Positions 38,523 to 49,473 of a stretch of 64,000 bases of DNA are shown one piece after another (position 1 is the stretch's first letter; the number at the start of each line of letters is the position of its first letter). The stretch covers positions 682,001-746,000 of the forward strand of contig QEYB01001217.1 in the NCBI GenBank assembly GCA_017562135.1. The letters are read 5' to 3'. This DNA is from Dipylidium caninum (taxonomy: Eukaryota; Platyhelminthes; Cestoda; Cyclophyllidea; Dipylidiidae). Under the pieces are notes generated by a model. It saw only the letters and a list, made by a program, of their open reading frames with translations. It was not told where the DNA came from and searched no databases. Made by a program: the position numbers and the translations under genes.

Positions 38523-38578
38523 GGAGGAGGAGGAGAAGGAGGAGGAGGAGGAAGGGGAGAAGGGAAAGGAGAGAGGGA
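38523..38578 (+). repeat. 56-base pure polypurine tract (GGA-rich)
   Basis: The plus strand carries only A and G for 56 bases, mostly GGA/GAG triplets. Further purine-rich blocks lie at 38611-38650 and around 39001-39125. Low-complexity Glu/Gly/Arg ORFs read across it are artefacts of the repeat. Confidence 0.9.
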
Positions 38579-39074
38579 TGAGGACTGGGCGGTAGATTTG
38601 AGCAAGAAATGGGAGAGAAGAAGAAGAAGAGGAAGAAGTGAAAGGGAGGTATGAAAAGTGAGCGGCAGTCACATGCAGTGTTGGGTGGATGGAAGAGACA
38701 TTCGACTCACACCGCGTAGCCCTCCTGGTGTGTGCACACAAGCTCATATATACACGAATACGTGTAGCAGCTGAAAGCGAAGACAAAGGACGACGCTCGA
38801 ATGTACAAATTTTGAGGATGGAGGGAAGAAGATGCGATGCGGGGAGATTGGGAGACGGAGGCCGGCGAGGGGCGATAGATTCGCGGTGGAAATTAATAGT
38901 GGTCCCACGGAGTGCATACACAACGGGGATTAGTTTTGTCGATGAGGTCTACGGGATGGGGGATTTCAAAAAATATACCTAACTAGTCACCCAAGCAGTT
39001 CTGGGGAGGGATGCAGTGTACCACGAAGAGGAAGGAGGAGAGAAGACACAAAGAGGAGGTGAGGGGGGCCGGGG

Positions 39075-39103
39075 CGGGATCGGGATCGGGATCGGGATCG
39101 GGG
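39075..39103 (+). repeat. (GGGATC)n tandem repeat
   Basis: Four hexamer units of GGGATC end in a longer G run, 44 bases beyond the restored stop codon of innexin B. The plus strand has repeated GGG blocks at regular spacing. Confidence 0.9.
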
Positions 39104-39146
39104 GAGGGAGAGGGAGAGGAGAAGGTAGCCGGGGTTCCAGTGGACT

Positions 39147-39556
39147 CTATACAGCACTTGAGCCTCGGTTGACCGTCTCCAACAGTCGGTTGACGTCTTC
39201 TTCTGTGCCCGTTATCTTGGCCTGACGGTAATTCTTCCACAGTGTCGCGGTGACATCCAAAGCGATTAAGTCACTGGCAATCTTGGATACAATGTGGAGA
39301 ATGAAGATGCCGTCTGCACCGAGATTCTGGTTGACAAAAGCGAGTGCAGTCGCGCTCCTCCGTGCTGGAGATGAGCCGCAGTGCCTTCAAATACTGCTTA
39401 ATGTAATAGACTCGGCGTACGGGAAGCATTGTGTTGATGGTCCACTGTATGGTGCTCATAATTGTCAGGGAGCAAAGGATGACGAACCAAAACCACAGGA
39501 ATATATAGATTTTCTCTACAAAATTGTTTATTGGCAGGACGCATTGGAGGGAGTAG
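39147..39556 (-). pseudogene. Innexin B, exon 3 (TM4 and C-terminal domain), broken by a one-base frameshift
   Basis: After CCTTCCAG the exon completes a split Ser and reads YSLQCVLPINNF with the last loop cysteine, then EKIYIFLWFWFVILCSLTIM as TM4, then KQYLKALRLISSTEERDCTR. At this point the frame breaks. As written it runs into a stop at 39271-39273 after about 21 foreign residues. The neighbouring frame resumes the family block with FVNQNLGADGIF, a SDLIALD stretch and LWKNYRQAK, ending at TAG 39147-39149. Innexin A has the same 16-residue spacing from K-x-M/L to FV. This places one surplus base in the run AAAA at 39336-39339 (TTTT on the coding strand). Without it the protein would be 407 residues with a short tail; as written it is 366. 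A sequence error, a recent allele or a true pseudogene are all possible. Confidence 0.88.
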
Positions 39557-40123
39557 CTGGAAGGACAAAAAAGAGGGGCGTTTAGGATAAGTGGGATATA
39601 CACCTCTCCGTCTCTTATGCCGTGTCACGAAGTGCAAAACACTCGGCCTTCGGGGATGCTCTCGATGAGGTGTGAGGGTAGAGACTGAGGCACCTGCAAG
39701 CCTTCCACCGGCCCGGTAAAATTGAAAGTTTCAAGGGATGAGTTAGAAGTTTATAGTCCCGTCGTTGCGAAGAACGGGTGAGTAAAGTAACTCGAGTAGG
39801 CAAACACAGGTGAAATGCTTCACCAGAGGTGAGCTTCCAAAGCAGCGGCAATTTTATTTGAGTTAAGGACGGAATAAAGTTCACAAAGTGGCTTTCTGGA
39901 ATGCAGGAATTCCATGTTAAAAGTGCTTTTAGTGGAAGGTGAAGTATAAATAGAAGGGGAGTTTCGTTTTTTCTCGCCTCCGTGAATCAGTAATCGGGCC
40001 ATTGCAAGCCGAGGCAATTACATCAGGTCTACTTCTTAAACCCTACCGCAATCCCAGGGGAAACTGAAAACACTCTACCCACATACGCGACAAAAAATTA
40101 TTTTCGTAAGCGTTAACTAACAT

Positions 40124-40146
40124 ACACACGCACACACACACACACA
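40124..40146 (+). repeat. (CA)n microsatellite
   Basis: A dinucleotide tract with one G interruption in innexin B intron 2. Confidence 0.9.
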
Positions 40147-41256
40147 GACAAAGTTAAGCACAGTTGGGGAGAAAAAGTTACCAGCCTTTGAGGTGTTTGT
40201 TACGCCTCTTTCGCCACAATCATCAGTCTCTAACCTGTTCTGAAAGCAGCGATGTTGAAGTGGTTCCGTGCACTCTAAATTTATCTTCTCTTATCTCCTA
40301 ATCCGAAATGCTTAGCCCGAGTTGGGCCACCACTTTGAAGTTTTCTTCTGAATGATAAATTAATGCCTGCATCAGGCGATGAAGGTGGATGTCGCAAGAA
40401 GATCAGCTTTCGGTGAAACCTCGGTCTATTCTAAACATTAGGCCACAATAGACTTCGCCAGGAGGAGGACTGTAGATTGCAAATATTGCGTGTTTCTGAG
40501 TGTCCTCAAATTTGGGATGTCGACTGGCCTTACTACCTCGCCACACGACACACGCACGTAGGGCTTCGGGCGGAAAGCAGCAATTTCCCAAGTGTGACCA
40601 CTTATCTTGCAGGAGAAAGGGTTTTATCTTCTGCTTTTGTTCATCTCTATCAGTACAATCCAAGCTCTACTCGATTACAAAAGAGACGAATGAGAAGTTC
40701 TCCTTCGGCCAGTGGGCAGAACAGGAGATGAAGACTCGCGCGATATCCATTACGGACAAATTTCGGGCTGAAACGCGGATCTTATACGGTAGCCAAGGTG
40801 AAGACTGCCCATGCACTTTAAACTCCCTCCTGTCATCGAGCAGACAACTTCGTCTTGTGCACGTGCATCGGATCGTAGTTAGGGGGAGACGGCGAGGCAC
40901 GAGGAGGAGACGAGGGGGGCCAGGGACCTGGGGCTGGTGGGGATTGGGGTGGCGCAGAAGGTCGAACAGGAGAGGCGGACAAGCCGGGGTGGACAGGAGT
41001 AGACTGAAGTGAAACCGGTGAGGACTTTATGTTTTTCATCTGCCGCAACTTTTGAGGCCAAAAAAAGCCCGTCGCAAGTCTGCGTTGCGTTTAAATGAAG
41101 TGTTAACAGTTCTTGCGCTCTGCTTACTGGTCTCTCTGTGGTTACAGTATGAGACGGGAGACCCTGGCAAATTTGTCGAGGTCCCTGCAAACGCATGGCA
41201 GAAAAAGGTGTTATTAATTTTTATGAGACCTCTAAATCGTGACTAGCACGAAACTA

Positions 41257-41280
41257 TCCCACTCCCAAGTGGGAGTGGGA
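41257..41280. repeat. Perfect 10-bp inverted repeat, 4-base loop
   Basis: TCCCACTCCC and GGGAGTGGGA flank AAGT, giving a very stable GC-rich hairpin inside innexin B intron 2. Confidence 0.88.
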
Positions 41281-44200
41281 GCGTGAGGCAGGACTGGGCA
41301 ATGCAAAACACCGAAGGAGCCTCAACCGCTCCCCAGGACTCAGCATCACCAACGCATACACAATGGACATTTTTATTCACTCTTCCCGAATTCCCAATTA
41401 GTGCGATGTCAAACACTGGCTGATGTGCACAATCATCAGCATTTCTTTATTGTTGCTCTTAGCCTAACCAGAGTTTAATCCTTGCTACAGTCTACTTGTG
41501 CGGGGGAGAAGCAGCATAACCTTCACTCCAAAAGAAGCTGCCATTCTAAAGTGTTACCTCAGGGGACGGGCTTCGAAGTATACTAAGCTGGAGAGGGAAA
41601 ACCGTTCGTCTGGACAGAGTTAGTTGGGAAATAACCACCCAGGGGGAGAAAGAAGGCGTGCAGTTCCCTTAAACTCGGATAATCGTAAGTTATTGCGAGA
41701 TATGATTCGCGTCATTAGGCTAGAAAACTTAAGACTCAATAGTCTCCATGACAGCCTCTTGTATCCAAATGGAAAACGCCGAGGCGAACAAATGATTCTT
41801 GATGGCGATGGCGGTGGAAACAGTTCTTTTAATTGCATTCCTTATGGTTAAGCTTGGAGAGCTTTTTTCGCCTTTCGTCTTGCAATGAAAGCATTCCTGA
41901 TGGTCGTCTCCTGGACACCAGTGAAGTAGCTCGAAATGCTGTCAGTGAAAAAATCAGCAGGATTTTCACCATAATCCTGTGAAAGTCGCAAGAGAAAGTC
42001 GCTTTGAGGCCTGCAGATCAACTGTGTCTTGGTCGAGAGGAAGACGTAAGACGGGGAGATAAGGAGGCGGCGAATGGCTCAGCATTTGCGTGATCCGCCG
42101 ACATACACGCGACAACAGCTAAGTTGTCTCGCGTTCAGTAGCCCAAAAGTGGTCTTATTACTGATAATAACAATGATGTTTACGGTTCAGACAGCGGCGG
42201 TGACGACGCCGACGCCGATTTGGATGATGATGGTGACGATAGTGTAAGGGTGGAGGTGACGGTGGCTCAAATGCCCATTTTGTGCTCTTTGTGACGACGG
42301 ACTGGGAGGGTGCTAACAACATAATTAGAAAAAGATACGAGTGAATTGCGTGACTCGAGACAAGTTAAAACAAATTGTAAATCGACTTCTATTCCATCGT
42401 TTTACGGCACAGCTCTTCTCACGAAGGTCCCATTGTAAAATTATTCTACGATGAAAGAGGACATAGTAGTCAACGGTCAATGGGTGGAAAAAGCTCAAAA
42501 GATGCTCAAAATTTTTCTCGCAGGTAGAGCTAATGCAAAACAACAAAAATCACAATTGATTTAACGTTCGACCGCCTCGGAATACCGTGACGATCTCTGG
42601 GAAATGGTTCCACTGCGTGAATTTGAGCCCCCATGGGGAGACACTCTGAAATGAGACATGCTAATAACTCCATCGTGGGGCGGAAGCAAAAAAGATGCTC
42701 AACTCCCTATTTTGAAGGATATAAACATTATTTTTCTTGCCTTACTGATCCGCCGTTGATCAAATTCTTTTTATTAATTTTCAATCAGCGTAGCAACCCA
42801 ACAAGTCACCTTTATAAGCTAGAACGATGTTATCTCGGTCATGCTGAAACACGTTTTTTTGTTTCCCTGGTGGGCACCATAAATTGGATCGTGCTAATGA
42901 AATAGGCAGGAGAGGATCAAATGGAGCTCTGGGCAAAATTTCCCCCGCCTCTCACCGTCTCGTCGCATCCCACTCGGCCCTGAAAACCTCTTCTAATTCG
43001 CGCACACACACCCAGCTCCCCTCAATTCGTATGTAAGTCGCCTTGCTCCTCGCAATTCGCTCCACCTGAAAGCCACGATGCTGATGAAGCCCACAACGAG
43101 TTGTTGGCCCTGGAATATCGCATGAAGAGCTCGGTCCACGGATTGTGTGGTTGTATCATGAAGTCCGTATTAGTTATGCTTTGGAGTGGTCCAGAAATCC
43201 TCGAAAGCCCCTCAAATGAGAGGTTCTGAGGGTGAAAATGGGCGATTGCCTAGGCATGTCCATCTAACAAAATTTACTTCTACCTACGGGCTTTTGCCTA
43301 AACTTCCCACGAACCAGAAATGCAGACAACTCCGCATTCTACCAGCCCCTTTTGTGTATCTTTAGCGTTGCTATACGAGAAAGCCAATTTCGTCGCATGA
43401 AGGTCGATTCGTGAACCGCCTCACGTGATGGGGTGAGTGAAGGAGAAAGCCTCAATGCACGGCCTCGTCTGTGCAGTACGCTAAATTACATCGCCACGAA
43501 ATGCAAAGAAGATGTGTTTCATGGACAACTGTATCATCCAGGCGATCTCCCTAAGGCTGGCATTTGAGTACTCGTGTGGGTATTTTAGCTGTGAAGGCGA
43601 TATCTCGTGATTTGATAGTCAAGGATCGGCTACTGGTATCTTAGGTGAGTTAATGACTCCTCAAGTGGTCGGGAGAGAAGCTACGACGTCAATTCACGTA
43701 ATAAATCTTTGACACTCTTTTCCCTTTCCCCACTCACCGCGCTCTCCCCGCTCACCCGTCCTCTCGCTCACTCGCTCGCTCTTTCTCTCCCTTTCTGCCT
43801 CGGAGGCAAAGGCAGAGTGCCATAGCAGCTCAACGAGAGGTTAAAATAAACTGGAGAAATGCGTGTAAGTGGGGAGGACTTCGCAGAAGAAATTTGGCCA
43901 TAGAAAGTACTAAAACCCAAGTGGTAGGAGAGTTGCACCGCATGATGAATAGGCTTATTAAAAACCCCTTTGGAGATCTCACCGTCTCCACGCACAAAGA
44001 TGACGTTTAACCGCTCCAGTGGTTTTCCAATCCTCCCATCATTTGTTACCTCCCCCTTAATTAATGTCACGTTAATTGTGACGTTAGTCTGTTGTTTACA
44101 GTGTACCATTCTACAAGTGATTTTCGACATTTCACCACCGACTTCTTTCAAGGCTGGCTAAATTGAAGTGTCCGCGGCGGCCAAAGTGAGAGAATTGCAA

Positions 44201-46223
44201 TTTTTCACTTACATGACTTCCATGATATTTTTCTCTCTCAGAAGCCTCAAGTAATCCGTCCCTGGTTAGAAGCAGCACACATTGCTGCCAAAAGGAACAC
44301 TTGACTCAGAAACTCTTCAGTGATAGTCATAATGAGGTTACTTGTGAGGAAGCAGCACTATTTTACCCTGACTTAAAGGTGCTTTAAGAGTAAGTGAAAT
44401 GGTTGAAGCCTACGCATTTTCTCTCTATCAGCACATACCAACGAGAGACGTAAGAAGGAGCAATTATTTGGGAAATTTCTCACTAAAACTCAATCCGAGC
44501 GTGGTTCCTTTTGAGCCTGTGAGATATGTCAAAGGAGTGGGTGCTAAAAGTGCTCGAGGCAATTTTGTCTAATCGGACAATGTGAGCTTTGGGCAGGCCC
44601 GTCGGGCAGAGTGGCCAAAAGTCTGCCCGTGCCTCTATGCAAAAACAAAGTAGATGGAATTAATAGAACTGGATCATTACATAACGAGAGATTTAGTGGA
44701 GAAAAGCCGAGTAACCTTAAAAAGTCGGAAAAATTCACCTACGATAGGGAGATTGGAGTATTAGGGTTGGTACTCGGCCATTCTTCGACGCCTCAGGTGG
44801 ATAGGACGTTCAAGCGTTTGGTAGACTGACTTCCACGTGTATGCAAGCTACATTGGCTGCGTATCTGGTATGTCGGTCAGTTGTCAAAATAACAATGCTT
44901 CAAATCGGTAAAACATTCTCCTCTCTTCTTTCCCAATCGACGCACAAAGTCATTTGTGTGTCGTGTTAAATACTCACCTCTCCGACTGTGTTACCAAGAT
45001 AGTCAATTCACGACTGGACTGACGGTGAATGCGGAGAACAATAACTGAATTAATTTTCGTCTTACCAACTTATGGGACAGTGGAGTGAGGAGGAAGACGA
45101 TTGTTTTGAAAACGAAATAAGACAGAGCTTAAGAGAGAAAAGACGAAATATCCATTTTGTCTGAGCTCTATTGAGAAAAAAAAATGTTCCATTCAAGGTT
45201 TTTGATGAAAACTCCGCTTATATTTTAGACTAAATGAAAACAAAACAGATTGCGGCCTAAAATACTCCCTAAAAAGGGATAGACTTGTGATGGGGGAAGA
45301 AGATCACCCGTAGACAACGGTTAAAGGGAAAAGCTTTTCTTTTTCCTTAGCACTAAAGTTTAATCAACGACTGGTTAAAACTTCTGGTATCACACTGCAA
45401 CAGGAATGGCTTTACACCGTACCGAGGTGCGAATTTTGTCGACGGTCGAGCGAACGCACCTAAATTCGGGTCAGTGACCTTTGATCGACGGGTCAACGAC
45501 AGTCCGGGTGGGGAAAAATTAATGAAGGCACCCCCTAAGGTGAAGCATTTTTAGTCCCACCCTCGAGCTCCTCGCGGGAGGACGAAAAGCTTCTTTTACG
45601 AGCCGGTCCTCCTCCCATTGCGGCGCAATTTCCGGCAGGTGATGCTGCGAAGGCTAAGGTGCTGCCAGTTCATTTACTATTCTCGAAAAGGGGCTCGATG
45701 ATTTACTTTAAGTAATTCTTCTATCATTCTCAAGACCAAACATCGTCTTGCCTGGCTCCGTGTCAATCTTATTCCTCCCTTAATTATTCAAATCAGTCAC
45801 TTTTTGTTAAATTGAGTGATGGTTGAGTTGAAAAAGGCAAGATCTTGTCAACCGACTTCGTAACTTGATCTCTTCCTAGAGAGTTTACACAAGTCATTCG
45901 CTTTTTGAGACGCAAAGTTGCATCGACACTAGTCAGCGGAGGTTATGTGAAAAGTTGCTGTTGATTTATAAATCTGATTTGTGTATTTACCTATGTTAGA
46001 ATCTCCTGATGCGCCAAGTAGACTTATTCTGCTCATGAATTGTCAACACTCATTTGCCAGAGCTATGTGTCTCGAATTTAGTGAAAATAGGTGGAAAAAA
46101 TCTCGACTAGTATGAAGACAACCCGCTGGAAAAAGGGCTTCCGTCAAGGGGAGGATGTCTAATGTGGTCAGGCACGAGGGGGCAGAGCAAAAGGTGGTTG
46201 GAGGTGCGGCAAAGGCGTCTCTC

Positions 46224-46242
46224 TGTGTGTGTGTGTGCGTGT
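46224..46242 (+). repeat. (GT)n microsatellite
   Basis: A short GT tract with one C interruption in innexin B intron 2. Confidence 0.85.
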
Positions 46243-48349
46243 AGGTGTTAGGGAACTGTCTTTACACCTCAGGGGAGACTGTAAATAACCAACTTTTATT
46301 GTCTTTATTTCCTGTAATTGGGGGTGCGGGATGAGTTGATGGTGCCTCTATTAGGGCAATTAATGTGGTGATCATAGAGACTGTTTTTCTCCCACCCCTT
46401 TTCCCTCCCTTCGATAATGGACCTCCTGAGCCTTGTGTTTCCCCACCTCCTTCTTTTTCAGTTTTTCAACTTTCCCTCCTAAGTAAGACCTCATTTTCCT
46501 GGCCAAATCCTCCAATTGGTGGATGGTATCGTCCAAGCTTTTGCTCGGGAAAGGAGAAAGGAGGAAGTGCGGACGAGTAGGTGTACCGGCACGACTTTAA
46601 AAGTGAATGATTTTATCATCAAGGCTCATGCATCTCACTCCTACCCATCATGTGATATTGCAATTAATTTTTTGCCATTCAATGTGCCTTTTTATTGACT
46701 GTGACGGTAGTCTGTATGATGTGTTACAATCCTGGGGACCGATGAGCACAGGTTGCGGAACCGGAGCACCGCAATGACCTTCCAAAGACCTTGGTCAAGT
46801 CGAGTCCGATGAAGATGGCACTTAATGACATTTAAACAGTTAATCTTATCAACTCGATATACTTTCCGTCTAACTTTATTATCGTGGTGTCTAAAGAACC
46901 GGCGATCTCCACTCGGTCATCTTCTTTCCGTCAACGTCGCTTCAACTACGCAATCATCGAGATGGTGAAGGCCGCTTTGAATAACTCTATTACTCTTTTC
47001 ATGTATCCGATGATACGAGGTGTGAAGCAGGAGGGGATGGAAGACCACTTTGTCAATTCCTCTCGGGAAGAGCGGAGAAAGGGAAGCTGGAGGGTTCTGG
47101 GAGGTTCGGAGGGAGAGTGGTGGGTTGACATAGAGAAACACTACCTTTTATCACGTCTTAATCGTCCAAAATTGAGAGATGAAGTGGAAAAGCGGTAAAT
47201 GGAAAGATCAGTCACTTGAAGTTTTTTCTTGGCGACGTTCCAGTGAGGCCTTATTTTAGACTGGTTGTGTAAAAAATCACTCCTCGACTAATGACTGTCC
47301 AGGGAGGAGAAAAAGTGAGAAACGCATTGGGTTAGCCTTGTAAAAGGCGAAGAAAAGAACCAGAAAATTGTCTGTGTGGCGTTAGCTTTCTGTTGTATTT
47401 CTTGGTCCGGTGGAAAACAAGTTATCTCTCCATTCTCCCCCTCCTTCTTATGCACACTCATCTTTTAGTAACATTTTTGCCACTTGAGATGTTTCTTTAA
47501 CACTTTTCCTCACACCTTGTTTGAAAAGCAGTTCCTTTGTTAATCTTCAACCTAAGCGCGTTCGCCTTTACTTACCTCTCCGGGTAAGTTGGGAGTGTGA
47601 TACTTCTCGAGGAGCTGACGGTGAGCAGTTGTGCTTTGCCAAAGCTGCAATGTATTTTGCCACATTCTTTCACGGATTTTTGACTGTTTATTAGTGAATG
47701 TGGCCTTTTCGAGTTATACTAAAAATCACCACAATGCACGGCGACAATTAGAACAAAAGAAGGTACTGACTGAAAAATGGCAGTTATACGTGGTCTGCAT
47801 ATAAAACTGGTTACATATATCTTCAAGAGGGCAATTTTGTGGACTTCTGGTTGGAAAGAAAAAGCAGTTTCCGCAGAAATTTTAGTTCACCCCTACTAAT
47901 GGACGGACGAGTTGGCCACCCCGGAAGTGAAGAGGGAGGATGGGGGAAGGGGGAGGCGGGAACAGGTGCCTCGAAGGAGTTGAAATGCATGCACGGAGGA
48001 GCGTTCGAGCAGGGCGGTGTCGAGCTAATGAGACGCGCAAAGGGGATTTTGGGGTTTGACTGCGAGTCAATTTGCAGTGGACAGATTAAAATGACTTCGA
48101 GGAATGATCAAGGGGAGTTTACGCATCACGTGCCAAGGAGAAGGAAGAAGTGGAGACAAGGAATATCTGAGTGGAAACTCCTAATTTTGTCGCGGAATGG
48201 CACTAAATAATTTACTGGTATACCTTGGGACAATCTTGTTGGATTGAAGTTGTAAATGCTACTTCTGTTTCATGAACATCACTGTTATGCCGGTGGACAA
48301 GAAGATGACTGAGGAATTGTACGATTTAGGTGGGTGTTGAGCAACTAAC

Positions 48350-48989
48350 CTTGCAGGTTTGGGTTGGCCCATGACTCGGACTTTTATGTTGCAATAAGTG
48401 ACCCGCGGGAAGTGGCCACTGGTGTCCCACTCCTCGCCCTTGGTGAGGTCTTGCAGGAGTTGTAGTCCAAAAAAGGTGCTATTAAAACCGGTGAAGCACT
48501 TCATCAAGTAGATCTGGCCCAAACAGTTGGCAATGAAGAGGACGCGAACAAAGAGAAAGAGGACGGTGAGCCGTGCGTTGGGGGCGATGCCGCAGAGGCA
48601 GCGGTTTACGAAGGACTTCATACGCCGAAATCGCGATTGTGACTCCGCCTGCTCCTCCAACGTGGCCACTAGGCAGGAGACGGCTTTCAGTCGTAACTCG
48701 CGATCTGGGATTGAAGCCTCCTTAGCGGATTTGAGCAGAAGGGGAAGACGACGCGAACAGACACGCCAGAGGAGGTGCGGCACCCAGGACATCATAGCCT
48801 GGCCAGCCAGCACAATTGACATCCACTGGTAGTAACCGATGAATTTCACCTTCTCGTACTCCAGCTCTTCGGCTGGAATGTCCTCGTGAGGTAGGAGAAA
48901 GTAGGTGTTCGATACCCAACAGTAATTCTCCGTATATTCCTCCCATGCCCGAGTAAATTCTGGAGGCACCCAGCATTGAATTGGCTTTC
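48350..48989 (-). CDS. Innexin B, exon 2 (extracellular loop 1, TM2, short cytoplasmic loop, TM3, start of loop 2)
   Basis: Following a TACTTCAG acceptor the exon completes the split Gly and reads KPIQCWVPPEFTRAW, then EEYTENYCWVSNTYF with both loop-1 cysteines. TM2 is around YYQWMSIVLAGQAMMSWVP. The cytoplasmic loop is compact and basic (QSRFRRMKSFVNRCL). TM3 is LTVLFLFVRVLFIANCLGQI. Loop 2 starts with FPRVTYCNIKV and ends GQPKPA before donor AAG|GTTAGT. All 212 full codons are intact, with no frameshift or stop. Entry and exit phases (1 and 2) match innexin A exon 2 exactly. The exon is of ordinary innexin length, which shows how unusual the extra 123 codons of innexin A are. Confidence 0.95.
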
Positions 48990-49462
48990 CTGAAGTAAAA
49001 ATGCGCACTCCCTTTAGCACATCTAGCATTTACACCTTAAAATTAAAAGTATTTAGTGACGTTTCATCGAAAAATTTATACTAAAAGTCTCCTTCTTTTC
49101 ATGTTGCGCATATTTGTTGGGAAGGCGGACGTGCCCGTTGCGCCATGAGATGTTGTTTTAGAAAATGCAATTTTTCTGCCGGTGTCTAGTCACTTGTTTG
49201 TGCATTCGTGGAGGCAATTTGTTAGGCCACTTTAAACAGCCACAATTGTTAAACCTGTCACACTGTGAGTCCTCCGCCTCGACACTTAAGTGTGGCTTAA
49301 AGCCATGGAAATTCCCTCCGTTTCCCCTGTTTTACAACGTATCGTGAGCAAACAGCTGTGCCAGAACCTGTTTCTCCGAGATCCCCATTTCGAGGTCCTT
49401 TTTTATACTTGTCCGGCAAGTTGGGTAGTGGAGACACCTTCTCAAAAGGGTTAATAGTCGAG

Positions 49463-49473
49463 CCCCCCCCCCC
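49463..49473 (+). repeat. Homopolymer run C11
   Basis: Eleven consecutive C residues in innexin B intron 1. Confidence 0.9.

Larger units (their letters stand above)
25129..39146. other. Intergenic region between innexin A and innexin B (14 kb)
   Basis: Any upstream exon and the promoter of innexin A should be here but could not be placed. The stretch holds one possible minus-strand terminal exon (35341-35460), two GC-richer islands with CCAAT boxes (31471-31560 and 36631-36780), an AGTT tract, AT and CA microsatellites, and a long purine tract near 38.5 kb. The part from about 33.3 to 34.7 kb is AT-rich and featureless. Confidence 0.5.
39557..48349 (-). other. Innexin B intron 2 (8793 bases, phase 2)
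   Basis: The donor is GCAAG|GTTAGT and the acceptor TTCCAG|C. The interior contains CA and GT microsatellites, a perfect 10-bp hairpin at 41257-41280, and an Asp-codon-rich GAC/GAT stretch near 42190-42245. ORFs of 100-170 codons on either strand (40500-41012, 46884-47198, 43768-44151) show no firm domain and are treated as chance frames. Confidence 0.85.

Noticed and set aside
39250..39585. 111-codon plus-strand ORF antisense to innexin B exon 3
   Set aside because: The conserved TM4 and loop motifs are on the minus strand; this is the antisense shadow.
40500..41012. 170-codon plus-strand ORF in innexin B intron 2
   Set aside because: It starts with GTG and ends in Arg/Gly/Trp low complexity generated by a GGA/GGG-rich stretch. 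No domain or splice context, so treated as a chance frame.
43768..44151. 127-codon minus ORF with an Sm2-like phrase (NVIFVRGDGEI)
   Set aside because: The phrase resembles the second Sm motif, but the first Sm motif and the correct spacing are absent and the start codon is TTG. A chance resemblance is more likely.
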